From JBEIQE01 sp040376705 (GTDB lineage Bacteria > Pseudomonadota > Alphaproteobacteria > UBA2400), in assembly GCA_040376705.1 (NCBI GenBank), contig JBEIQE010000002.1:301902-365901 (forward strand): a stretch of 64,000 nucleotides of DNA. The letters are read 5' to 3'. The translations under genes were made by a program, and so were the position numbers. Under the pieces are notes generated by a model. The model had not been told where the DNA came from. It was given only the letters and a program-made list of their open reading frames with translations, and did not search any database. This document shows positions 24,656-32,267 of the stretch, one piece after another. The stretch's first letter is position 1; each line of letters starts with the position of its first letter.

Positions 24656-26342
24656 GGCGGATGATGTTTTCATCCATCGGCAGCAGCCACGGACGTTCGA
24701 TGGAGGGCTTGGCCAAGAGATAGCCTTGCACATAACGCACCCCCATGCGCTGTAGCAGCTGCAGTTCGCGAATGTCCTCAATACCTTCGGCCACCGTCTG
24801 CACGTTATAATCGTTGGCAATGCGGATGAGCTGCTGAATGGCGCCGTGATTTACCGGGTTGTTGTGCAGGCCGCGCACCAGCATGGCGTCGATCTTCACG
24901 AGGTTTACGGCCAAAGCGCGCAGCTCGCGATAGGTGATGTTGGCTACACCAAAGTCATCCAGCGCCACAAGGCAGCCTAAGTCTTTGGCGGCATCAATAG
25001 TGCGGGCGCATTCGGTAATGTTACGCAGTACAGCGGTTTCGGTAATTTCAACGGTCAGGCGTCTGGCGACATCGGGCGCATGGCGGAGCAGGGCTTCAGC
25101 ACGGCGGATCCAGTCCGGCTCGCAGGCGGTAAGGCCCGAAATGTTAATCGCAAGGCGTACATCCGGCGATGCTTTCAGCTCTTCAATCGCCATTTCGAGG
25201 ATACGCTGGTCGAGCACCATCATACGGCCACCGCGCTCGATATCCGGCACAAATTCGCCCGCACCCGCAAGCGTGCCATCGGCACGGCGTACACGCAGCA
25301 GGCTTTCGTAGAACACCGGCTGGCAGGTATGCGCGTCACAAATCGGCTGGAAGGCGAATACGAGGTTATCGTTACGTACAGCGTTGATAATAACCTGGCC
25401 GGCTTCATCTGCACGCTTCATGGCGGCGCGGTCGTCTTCGGTTGGCTGGTGCTCGACAAAACGGTCGCGGCCGTTGATCTTGGCCTTGCGCATGGCTTCT
25501 TCGGCCACGCGAATGGCATCGGGCACGGTGCGCACATAGTCAGGGAAGTTGCAGCCACCAATCGAGATGCTCATGCGCACCTGGCTGCCATCCGGCATGC
25601 TGAAGGGGGCTTCACTGATGGTGTGCAAAAAGCGGTCAGCCGCCATGGTCATTTCGGCAGCCGTGCAGTTGGAAAGTACAATACCAAAGCGGTCGCCATG
25701 AATGCGGCCCATCACATCGCCGCCACGCAAGGACCTCTGCAAACGGTCGCCCACTTCAAACAACAGGCGGTCAGCAGCCTGCTGCCCATGCCGCATGTTG
25801 ATCTCGCTCATATGATCGATACCGGCGTACAAGAAAGCACCGCTCATTTTGCTGCGCAGGGCGGTGGCGATTTTATTGCCCAATAAATCCTGCAGCATTT
25901 CGGCACTGCGCTGGCCGGAGACGAGATCGTAGCTCGCGCTCATACCTACCTTCATGTCGCGGGCTTTGCGCTCGTCAATCAGGCGGAGAATACCAACCAG
26001 TTTAATCGGGCGGCCATTTTCAAACTCAGCTGCACCTCGGTCATGCACCCACGAAAAATCGCCATCACCTCGGCGCAGGCCGTATTCACAGTCGAGCGGG
26101 TTGCGGGTGGAGAAATGCGCCTCAAGCGCCTGCTGGCGCAACATCAGGTCGTCAGCCGTCATGCGTGAGGAGAGGGATGAGCCGGAGAGGATATTAATAA
26201 GGTCGCCGAAGCGCTGCAGGCTGGTAGGGTTGCCTGACCATCTTAACTTGTCCGTGCGCAGGTCCCACTCGTAGGCTACATCGCCCGCTGCCATCAGCGC
26301 TGCGATCATGAAAGCCTGCGTGTCTTGGTTCTGCTCGGTCAT
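24633..26342 (-). CDS. PAS-GGDEF(degenerate)-EAL c-di-GMP phosphodiesterase
   Basis: A 569-residue cytoplasmic signalling protein. A PAS-like sensor (about 20-130: YEWDLRTDKLRWSGN, then CEYGLRRGDGDFSWVHDRG) is followed by a GGDEF domain (about 165-300) with signature HGDRF, so it is probably not a cyclase. The EAL domain (about 320-560) keeps YESLLR, INIS, EITET, LDDFG, VKIDAML, AEGIED and QGYLLAKP. The metal and catalytic residues thus look intact, although EAL itself reads ESL. It likely degrades c-di-GMP under PAS control. No membrane segment is visible. Confidence 0.9.
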   Translation of the reverse strand: MTEQNQDTQAFMIAALMAAGDVAYEWDLRTDKLRWSGNPTSLQRFGDLINILSGSSLSSRMTADDLMLRQQALEAHFSTRNPLDCEYGLRRGDGDFSWVHDRGAAEFENGRPIKLVGILRLIDERKARDMKVGMSASYDLVSGQRSAEMLQDLLGNKIATALRSKMSGAFLYAGIDHMSEINMRHGQQAADRLLFEVGDRLQRSLRGGDVMGRIHGDRFGIVLSNCTAAEMTMAADRFLHTISEAPFSMPDGSQVRMSISIGGCNFPDYVRTVPDAIRVAEEAMRKAKINGRDRFVEHQPTEDDRAAMKRADEAGQVIINAVRNDNLVFAFQPICDAHTCQPVFYESLLRVRRADGTLAGAGEFVPDIERGGRMMVLDQRILEMAIEELKASPDVRLAINISGLTACEPDWIRRAEALLRHAPDVARRLTVEITETAVLRNITECARTIDAAKDLGCLVALDDFGVANITYRELRALAVNLVKIDAMLVRGLHNNPVNHGAIQQLIRIANDYNVQTVAEGIEDIRELQLLQRMGVRYVQGYLLAKPSIERPWLLPMDENIIRLSQFSSR

Positions 26343-26531
26343 TTAAATCCATCAGTTAGGCGCGGACTATCTCGCGCATTTCCCTAAAAATCAATATATC
26401 ATCCTAAGTCTCTGAAAAGCTCTAACAAAATGGCATATTTACTATAAGCCCCTGATTCGCTTGAGTAAATTTTGTGCAGTCTGGGTGATTTATTGTTGCG
26501 GCTGCGAATTAAATCTGATTATGTGCTTCTC

Positions 26532-26579
26532 ATGATCAAGACAGCACTCATCTGGGGAACAAACTGGCGTTGGCGCTAA
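26532..26579 (+). CDS. Leader peptide 1, ends WRWR-stop
   Basis: A 15-codon ORF, MIKTALIWGTNWRWR. The last codons plus bases after the stop match a second ORF at 26626-26700 (pattern TGGCGNTGGCGNTAATCGCG). The two differing bases are synonymous Arg third positions. It lies in the otherwise gene-free 26343-26754 stretch before the GCS2-like ligase. No clear SD. Probably a regulatory leader; unproven. Confidence 0.4.
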   Translation: MIKTALIWGTNWRWR

Positions 26580-26625
26580 TCGCGTCCGTTTTGTATTTCC
26601 GTTTCTTCAGATTTGAGAGTTTTAA

Positions 26626-26700
26626 ATGTTCCGTCAGGCTTATTCTAAGGTTTTAGCCCTTTCAGTTTTTGCACAGGTCGCTTGCTGGCGATGGCGTTAA
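26626..26700 (+). CDS. Leader peptide 2, ends CWRWR-stop
   Basis: A 24-codon ORF starting MFRQAYSKVLALSVFAQ and ending CWRWR. GAGAG lies 6 nt before the ATG. It shares the terminal WRWR-TAA-TCGCG block with leader 1, 121 bp upstream, and ends 54 bp before the ATG of the GCS2-like ligase. Confidence 0.45.
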   Translation: MFRQAYSKVLALSVFAQVACWRWR

Positions 26701-26754
26701 TCGCGCACCCAGGCTTCCCCTTATTTGCAAATACACACGTGAAAGAGATCAAAA

Positions 26755-28059
26755 ATGACAACCGTAAATTCAGGTAACACAGCCCGCATTACCGACCCCG
26801 CGCTGTTCTTCCGTTCGGGTTATAATCTTCATACGCCGCAGGCCATGGGCGTTGAGGCCGAATTTTTTGCAACCAAGAGCGGAGAGATTGCCTCGCCCGC
26901 CAGCTGCGATGTAATTGTAAGCGCGTTGCAACAGCAGGGCTATGCCCCTTCGCTCGAGTTTGCTGGTATTATTGAATATGCAGGCCCACCCTTTGAAGTA
27001 GGTGATATTGCCAAGCTCACCGCCACATCGCACACGGCCTATCAGGCATTCGCAAGCGTAGCAGACAAACACGGCCATGTGCTCGAGCAAACCAGCCATC
27101 TAGCAACGCTGAGTGCCGAAGAGGCTGAAGCCAAAGTTGGCAGCAACCCACGCGCACAGGCGGGCCTCAAGTCGATGCAGATGAATGCGCCGCTGGATTG
27201 CCGCTTGCTTCCGCTCATGAACGCCGCCGTACAGGTGAGCCTGAATGTGCGTAATGATCAGGAACTGTTCGATACACTGGCCCTGGCTAACCGCCTTACG
27301 CCATTCATCTATGGTGTGTTCGCCAATCATCCGCCTGTATTTAATGGTGAGGATTGTTCAAGGTACCATGCGCGTGGCAAGCTTTATGAAGCGTATGGTG
27401 GTGCTGCTGGCATTTCGTCTGCGTTTAAAAATGCCAGCACACCAGAAGAGCTGGTAGATGGTCACATGCGCGACCTCGTTAAAACGCCACTGTTCTTTAC
27501 CTTCAGCAGCGATAGTAATGACATTGTTATTCCACGGAATTGTCTGCCAGTATTTTCAACCTTGCCTTTGCATGAGCAGACCGCGAGTAACTTTAATCTC
27601 GCGCAAAGCTTTAATTATCCTGATAATAAAATTTGCGATATTCGCGGTTCTGACGGCAAAGTCATTGGCAAGCGCGTAGAAGTGCGAGCGTTTGATACGG
27701 GCGAAGAGAACCTCATGGCAGCACCTGTATTCTGCGCGCTGGCACTGCGCACACCTGCGGTAACTGCACAGGTTGAAGCGTTATTGGCCGATTATGGTTT
27801 TTCAGGTGCGCCTAAAGATTACGCGCCGTTGTTGCAGCAAGCCCGCCAGGCTGCGGTTTATCATGGTGGCAAATATGCCGATGTTGCTTTTGGCCGCCGT
27901 GCGGATGGCAGTGAGGGCCGTATGACAGACTTTGCCCGTTCGCTTGGTGAAATTCTGGGGGAAGCTGTTAAACAGCATCCTGCTCATGTGCAGCATGCAC
28001 TCAGCCCAATTCTTAAACGTTGCAAGAGCGGCATTAGCCGTGCACAGGAACTGGCATGA
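26755..28059 (+). CDS. GCS2-like (glutamate-cysteine ligase fold) enzyme
   Basis: A 434-residue protein that I place in the glutamate-cysteine ligase type 2 superfamily by pattern. GVEAEFF (metal-binding Glu strand), FAGIIEYAGPPFEVGD, NAAVQVSLNVRNDQELFDTL, LTPFIYGVFANHPPVFNGED and GKRVEVRAFDTGEEN correspond to successive GshA/EgtA/YbdK elements. Such enzymes make ATP-dependent amide bonds with glutamate-like acids. It is divergent from known GshA and the substrate is unknown. Its stop overlaps the ATG of an M14 hydrolase (ATGA), forming an operon behind two leader-like ORFs. Base composition is lower in G+C than the housekeeping genes. Confidence 0.65.
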   Translation: MTTVNSGNTARITDPALFFRSGYNLHTPQAMGVEAEFFATKSGEIASPASCDVIVSALQQQGYAPSLEFAGIIEYAGPPFEVGDIAKLTATSHTAYQAFASVADKHGHVLEQTSHLATLSAEEAEAKVGSNPRAQAGLKSMQMNAPLDCRLLPLMNAAVQVSLNVRNDQELFDTLALANRLTPFIYGVFANHPPVFNGEDCSRYHARGKLYEAYGGAAGISSAFKNASTPEELVDGHMRDLVKTPLFFTFSSDSNDIVIPRNCLPVFSTLPLHEQTASNFNLAQSFNYPDNKICDIRGSDGKVIGKRVEVRAFDTGEENLMAAPVFCALALRTPAVTAQVEALLADYGFSGAPKDYAPLLQQARQAAVYHGGKYADVAFGRRADGSEGRMTDFARSLGEILGEAVKQHPAHVQHALSPILKRCKSGISRAQELA

Positions 28060-28937
28060 TGGCCGCGAGCCTTATGATTGAGAGCTTTCGCTTTACAGCG
28101 CAAGAGGCTGGCACCAAGCTGGTTTTCTTTGGCGCTGTGCATGGTAACGAGACATGCGGCACACAGGCCCAGCGGCGCTTAATCGAGAAACTGCAAAATG
28201 GCGATATCAAGCTTTTGCGTGGCGACCTGCTGTGTATTCCAGTAATTAATCCGCAAGCCTATGCCAGCAATCAGCGCTATATCGATGAGAACCTCAACCG
28301 CGTGTTCGCACACTATGAGCAGCCAGCAAGTTATGAGCAAAAAATTGCCAATGAAGTGATTACGCTGGTGGCTGATCGCGATGTGCTGGTCGATTTCCAT
28401 TCCATTACCAGTGAGGGCGTGCCTTTTACTTTCAGGTTTGGCGATGTGCCTGCAGCCGAGGAGGCGCTCATTCAGGCGCTTGGCTTGCCAGTTATCATGG
28501 AGGGCTGGATTGAAGCTTACGCTGCCAGCATGCCTGGTGTAGATGTTGGTCAGGCTAAGCACACTCATGCGCATTTCCGTCATCAGGGTAAAATCGCAGC
28601 TGGCGTAGAGTGCGGCCAGCATGACGACCCCGCTGCGGTAGAAGTTGCCTATATAACCATGCTGCGTGTGTTAAAGCATTTTGGCATGATCAAGGCTGAC
28701 CTACCTGCAGTGGGCCCCGCGCGCGCCATTCGGCTGCAGTCGGTTCATTTCTGCAAGAATGATGTTTGGAACTGGTCACGTGTATACAAGCATGGTGATG
28801 CAGTGAAGGCTGGTGAGGTAATTGTGACTTGCGATAAAGGTGAGATCATTACCGCTATGTATGATGGGCTTATACTTTTGCCACGCCAGAACTGCCCCAA
28901 AGGGGAAGAGGCGTTTTATCTCGGCCAATATAGTTAG
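28056..28937 (+). CDS. AstE/aspartoacylase-like M14 zinc hydrolase
   Basis: A 293-residue zinc-dependent deacylase/amidohydrolase of the succinylglutamate desuccinylase/aspartoacylase family. Zinc ligands are visible as GAVHGNETCG (H and E) and DFHSIT (third His). The substrate-binding pattern is RYIDENLNRVF and the probable general base Glu is in AAGVECGQHDD. A C-terminal beta domain follows (GDAVKAGEVIVTCDKGEIIT). It overlaps the GCS2-like gene by 4 bp, so one operon pairs an amide-forming with an amide-hydrolysing enzyme. Confidence 0.85.
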   Translation: MMAASLMIESFRFTAQEAGTKLVFFGAVHGNETCGTQAQRRLIEKLQNGDIKLLRGDLLCIPVINPQAYASNQRYIDENLNRVFAHYEQPASYEQKIANEVITLVADRDVLVDFHSITSEGVPFTFRFGDVPAAEEALIQALGLPVIMEGWIEAYAASMPGVDVGQAKHTHAHFRHQGKIAAGVECGQHDDPAAVEVAYITMLRVLKHFGMIKADLPAVGPARAIRLQSVHFCKNDVWNWSRVYKHGDAVKAGEVIVTCDKGEIITAMYDGLILLPRQNCPKGEEAFYLGQYS

Positions 28938-28994
28938 CGCGCATTTTAGCTAATCGTGCTTGCAGGCTGTGCGATAATTTGCAACCTTACCGCC

Positions 28995-29054
28995 ATGACC
29001 ACCGTTCGTAACTTTTACGGCTTCTACTTTACCAGCGCCACATATTGGCGCTGA
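28995..29054 (+). CDS. Aromatic-rich leader peptide ending YWR-stop
   Basis: A 19-codon ORF, MTTVRNFYGFYFTSATYWR, with seven aromatic residues. Its last codons form the first of two tandem hairpins (29033-29053, 29067-29086), the geometry of an attenuator. No SD is visible. It sits between the M14 gene and the next operon. Confidence 0.4.
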   Translation: MTTVRNFYGFYFTSATYWR

Positions 29055-29086
29055 AACCACTGGTGCGCGGCCTCCCATAGGGCCGC
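29033..29086 (+). promoter_or_regulatory. Tandem hairpins, possible attenuator
   Basis: Stem 1 is CAGCGCCA/TGGCGCTG (8 bp), overlapping the end of the short ORF. Stem 2 is GCGGCC/GGCCGC with an additional CCC/GGG. No good T run follows stem 2, so if it terminates it is weak or Rho-assisted. It lies 38 bp before the next gene. Confidence 0.4.
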
Positions 29087-29124
29087 AGGTTTAAAAGTAG
29101 AATTCTGTCGTAAAGGTTTAATAA

Positions 29125-29718
29125 ATGCTGGCTCTGTCCTCCGCTCATACCACTGTTGTTGCTGCTACTCCTGAGGTGCAGCTCGTGCGCGCACCGCTGC
29201 ACCTTGATGAGGTGGGCAGCATCGCGGTAGGGCCGCGCCTGTTCAATCAGCTCGCCAAAGGCCAGCTGAGTGCGGTTGTACTGCCAGACGTTGTGCGCAC
29301 ACCTGAGGGTATGCACCTGCAAATCGTCAACAGCATTGAACCGCATAAAACCCTGAGTCTCGAGATTGGCCGCAGCCTGCTGGCTGCAGGTGAGCCCGGC
29401 CTGCGTGCAGGTTTCAAGGCGGTATCGCTGCATCTGCCAGCTGGCCACACGCTTGATAGTGCCGAGCTACAGCCCACACAGCCTGCCAGCTTCGCCTTAA
29501 GCGAGGCGCATATGAAGGGTCGCAGCTTCTATGTAAAATACGCGCTAGGTTCTATTCATGCCGAGCCGATGCGTGATGGTGGCACGATTCATCTGCATGA
29601 GGGCGATCAGGTAAAGCTTACCCGTGTCGCCGCCATGATGCATGGCGATATGCTGGGAATTGCCCCCGGTTATGAGATGATCACGCTGCCGCAACGCCCG
29701 CGGTTGCAGTTGGGCTAA
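29125..29718 (+). CDS. Unknown protein coupled to a UDG-like glycosylase
   Basis: A 197-residue, mostly beta-rich soluble protein without signal peptide or transmembrane segment. Segments such as GSIAVGPRLFNQLAKGQLSA, HKTLSLEIGRSLLAAGEPG and GTIHLHEGDQVKLTRVAAMM are visible but match no family that I know. Its stop overlaps the ATG of the glycosylase gene (TAATG). The AAAGG SD is 9 nt from the ATG. Confidence 0.7.
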   Translation: MLALSSAHTTVVAATPEVQLVRAPLHLDEVGSIAVGPRLFNQLAKGQLSAVVLPDVVRTPEGMHLQIVNSIEPHKTLSLEIGRSLLAAGEPGLRAGFKAVSLHLPAGHTLDSAELQPTQPASFALSEAHMKGRSFYVKYALGSIHAEPMRDGGTIHLHEGDQVKLTRVAAMMHGDMLGIAPGYEMITLPQRPRLQLG

Positions 29719-30224
29719 TGTCTAAAGCGTATGTTCTGCCTGATGTGCTGGCACCTGATCTTGGTATTGTGTTTTGTGGCACGGCAGCCAGCCGCATATC
29801 GGCCGAGCGTGGTTATAACTACGCCAACCCCGGTAATCAGTTCTGGCCTACGCTCAAGCTGCTGGGGCTGATCCCGCCTCAGTTTGATCCAATCAATTTC
29901 CGCACGCTGCCGCAATATGGGTTGGGCCTTACCGACTTGTGCAAAGCCAGCATCGGAAACGATGATGAGTTGAGTGAGGAGAGCTATGATACTGCAGCAC
30001 TGCTGCGTAAAATCAAAAAGTATCAACCGCATATATTGGCCTTCACCAGCAAGAATGGCGCGAGCCATTTTCTTCAGCACAAACCTGATTATGGTTTGCA
30101 GGCGGGAACTATTGGCAGCACTAAAGTATTTGTACTTCCCTCAACATCCGGTCGCGCCCGCAGATTCTTTGATATCACTGTGTGGCAGGCGCTTGGTGCG
30201 CTGCACCTCAATAAATTTTCTTAG
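29718..30224 (+). CDS. Mug/UDG-superfamily DNA glycosylase
   Basis: A 168-residue protein of the uracil-DNA glycosylase superfamily, closest in pattern to mismatch-specific Mug/TDG. Motif 1 reads VFCGTAASRISAERGYNYA followed by NPGNQFW. GLTDLCKAS is the middle motif and VLPSTSGRARRFFD the DNA-intercalation loop. In Mug the motif-1 Asn activates water. Here the segment is GTAAS, so the catalytic residue is not the classical one, though this GTAAS form is itself common in a bacterial subgroup. Co-translated with the unknown gene upstream. Confidence 0.85.
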   Translation: MSKAYVLPDVLAPDLGIVFCGTAASRISAERGYNYANPGNQFWPTLKLLGLIPPQFDPINFRTLPQYGLGLTDLCKASIGNDDELSEESYDTAALLRKIKKYQPHILAFTSKNGASHFLQHKPDYGLQAGTIGSTKVFVLPSTSGRARRFFDITVWQALGALHLNKFS

Positions 30225-30244
30225 GGCTCCCAGTCATTTAGCCA

Positions 30245-30269
30245 TGTCAACCGTAATTGCGGGTTGACA
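30245..30269 (+). promoter_or_regulatory. 8-bp inverted repeat overlapping a TTGACA box
   Basis: TGTCAACC, 9 nt, GGTTGACA. The right arm contains TTGACA, a possible -35, with TCAAAC 17 nt later as a poor -10. It is probably an operator or promoter for the YbdK-like gene. The rest of 30225-30397 shows nothing else. Confidence 0.35.
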
Positions 30270-30397
30270 CCTGCTGCGACATTCCGTCAAACAGGAATCA
30301 TAAGCACGCAGTTTTGATGCGCTGTTTATCTGGTCGCTGCATCTTCTCTCTCCTCGCAGCTGACCTATCCGATTACGTATATACAAGGAGTAATCTC

Positions 30398-31735
30398 ATG
30401 ACGGGTATGTTCAAGTGGCTACATGATTTTGTAGGTGGCAATTGGGGCAAGTCTGTGCCCGCAGCCGACAAGGATGATGCACTGACCATCATTGAGGCAC
30501 AGCTGGCTTTTGCACAGAGCGAGCCACTTACGCTGGGCGTAGAGTTTGAGCTGGCTATGCTGGACAAAAACACCATGCTGCCCAAGCCCTGTGGTGAAGC
30601 TGTTATTGCAGCAGCAGCGCATGAGAATGTGAAAAAAGAGCTGTTTCGCCATATGGTGGAGGTCACGACTGGCATCTGCAAGAACGTGCATGAGGCAAAA
30701 GAACAGATTGGCGATGTACTGCGCCTGACGATCAGCAAGGCAGATGAGCAGGGTGCTAATGTCATCGGCTCGGGTCGCCCGCCAACCCTTAAGGTGGCCG
30801 AATGCGAGCGGGTAGAGGACGAGCGCTACGCCTACCTGAAGGAGCAGCGCCAGATCATCAATGACCGTTTCGGCACGCTTGGCATGCATGTGCATATCGG
30901 TATGCCAGATGCACAGGCCTGCGTGCGCTATCATAATTTCTATACACACTTCATTCCGCATCTTATGGCGCTGAGTGCGGCCTCTCCCTTTGAAGAAGGG
31001 AATATGACCGGCCTGGCCTCGGCCCGCGCCCTCATTACAGAGTCGCTGCCGGTGGGTGGTATCCCTTACTACTACAAGACCTGGCAGGAATATGTCGACC
31101 TTGTACGGGCTATGGTGCGCGCAGGATCCATCCGCAGCCTCAAGGATATGTGGTGGGATATTCGCCCATCACCCCAGTATGGTACTCTCGAGCTGCGTGT
31201 GTGCGACCAGCCGAGCAACCTGCAGGAGGCCATGGCGATTGTCGCCTTCGTGCATCTTATTGGCATCTGGTTCAGCAAACATCAGGACTGGCTGGATGAA
31301 ATGCCGCGTCCGGAAAGCTGGCGCCTGCGCGAGAACAAATGGCGTGCCATCCGCTACGGTCTGCAGGCCGAGTTCATCACCAACAATAACGGCGATGTGC
31401 GCCCGATTGCGGATGATATTAACGCATGGCTTGAGCGCGTGGCGCCTTATGTCGAGGAGCTGGGCTACCAAACCTATGTAGCCGACCTGAAGACGATGAT
31501 GGAGAAGGGCAATAGCGCCCAGCGCCAGCAGCGTTTGCATGCAGCAGGCTGGAGCAACGAGGAGATTGCCGGATATCTTGCGCGCACCATGAGTGCCATG
31601 GCCCCGCGCTATGATGAGGTAGTCGAGGCCGAGGCCAAAGCAGCGCCGCCTGCTACGCAGGATATACCGATGCTGTTCCCGCCGTCGGCCATGGTTGCGA
31701 GCGTGATGGGCTTGCTGGTCATGCTGTTTGCTTAA
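30398..31735 (+). CDS. YbdK-type carboxylate-amine ligase with hydrophobic C-tail
   Basis: A 445-residue GCS2-family ligase (glutamate-cysteine ligase homologue, ATP-dependent). Motifs are LGVEFELAMLD, TLGMHVHIGMPD, MTGLASARALITESLPVGGI and MWWDIRPSPQYGTLELRVCD. AAGGAG lies 7 nt before the ATG at 30398. It is longer than YbdK of E. coli (372 residues) because of N- and C-terminal extensions. The last about 20 residues (FPPSAMVASVMGLLVMLFA) are hydrophobic and reach the C-terminus, suggesting a membrane tail anchor. The physiological substrate is unknown. Confidence 0.88.
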   Translation: MTGMFKWLHDFVGGNWGKSVPAADKDDALTIIEAQLAFAQSEPLTLGVEFELAMLDKNTMLPKPCGEAVIAAAAHENVKKELFRHMVEVTTGICKNVHEAKEQIGDVLRLTISKADEQGANVIGSGRPPTLKVAECERVEDERYAYLKEQRQIINDRFGTLGMHVHIGMPDAQACVRYHNFYTHFIPHLMALSAASPFEEGNMTGLASARALITESLPVGGIPYYYKTWQEYVDLVRAMVRAGSIRSLKDMWWDIRPSPQYGTLELRVCDQPSNLQEAMAIVAFVHLIGIWFSKHQDWLDEMPRPESWRLRENKWRAIRYGLQAEFITNNNGDVRPIADDINAWLERVAPYVEELGYQTYVADLKTMMEKGNSAQRQQRLHAAGWSNEEIAGYLARTMSAMAPRYDEVVEAEAKAAPPATQDIPMLFPPSAMVASVMGLLVMLFA

Positions 31736-31751
31736 GAAGTCATAAATTAAA

Positions 31752-31777
31752 AGCCCCGTTGTCAGGCGGGGCTTTTT
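31752..31777. terminator. Bidirectional terminator
   Basis: AGCCCCG/CGGGGCT stem with T runs on both sides. It ends the YbdK-like gene and the convergent small gene. Confidence 0.85.
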
Positions 31778-31795
31778 GATTATTCAGTGACGTGG

Positions 31796-32149
31796 TTAGC
31801 AGCAGCTCGGGCCGTAGTCCTCAAACTTGGGAGTAGGGATTGATGCGATTTTAATTGTGAAGTCACTATGGCCTAACTGCTTGGCAATAAGCGAGTGGTC
31901 GGCTTTGGCAGCCAGTCTGGCGCCTAGTTTTGTATAAAATGTTGAGAGATCGCTCGGTGCGGCGCGCAGCTCTATCTTGGATTCGCCATGGTCATTAAAT
32001 GGCATGGCAGGCTGTGTATACACAACATGTGAGGTTGTGCCTTTTGCTTGTACTTCTAGTCTGTAACTGGTTCCAAACATTGAAGCTCCCTTCATGATGA
32101 GTATGTAGCCTGTTATCATAACGGTAACGCCCAGTTGAAGATGTTTCAT
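31796..32149 (-). CDS. Small membrane-anchored or exported protein
   Basis: A 117-residue protein with an N-terminal hydrophobic segment (LQLGVTVMITGYILIMKGAS) and a soluble remainder ending YGPSCC. Base composition is AT-rich compared with its neighbours. No family recognised. It is divergent from the PP2C-like gene. Confidence 0.5.
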   Translation of the reverse strand: MKHLQLGVTVMITGYILIMKGASMFGTSYRLEVQAKGTTSHVVYTQPAMPFNDHGESKIELRAAPSDLSTFYTKLGARLAAKADHSLIAKQLGHSDFTIKIASIPTPKFEDYGPSCC

Positions 32150-32230
32150 GGTTAATGAATTTATATTACCAGTTTAATCGGCGTTAACCTTAACACGGGT
32201 TAATAGTGTTTGACCCCGCAGGGCCATATT

Positions 32231-32261
32231 CCTTATGTTGGAGTTGAAATTCAACATAAGG
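32231..32261 (+). promoter_or_regulatory. Inverted repeat covering the PP2C-gene ribosome-binding site
   Basis: CCTTATGTTG, 11 nt, CAACATAAGG is a perfect 10-bp inverted repeat whose right arm contains the AAGG SD, 6 nt before the ATG. A second palindrome, GTTGAA-A-TTCAAC, shares the CAAC, so two alternative hairpins are possible. Confidence 0.5.
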
Positions 32262-32267
32262 TGCAAC

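Noticed and set aside
28995..29086. Classical trp or phe attenuator
   Set aside because: The leader is aromatic-rich, but no aromatic biosynthesis or tRNA-synthetase gene follows and the second stem lacks a T run. Kept only as a novel-leader hypothesis.
30257..30397. N-terminal extension of the YbdK-like protein
   Set aside because: The frame is open, but AAGGAG before the ATG at 30398 and family alignment support the shorter start.
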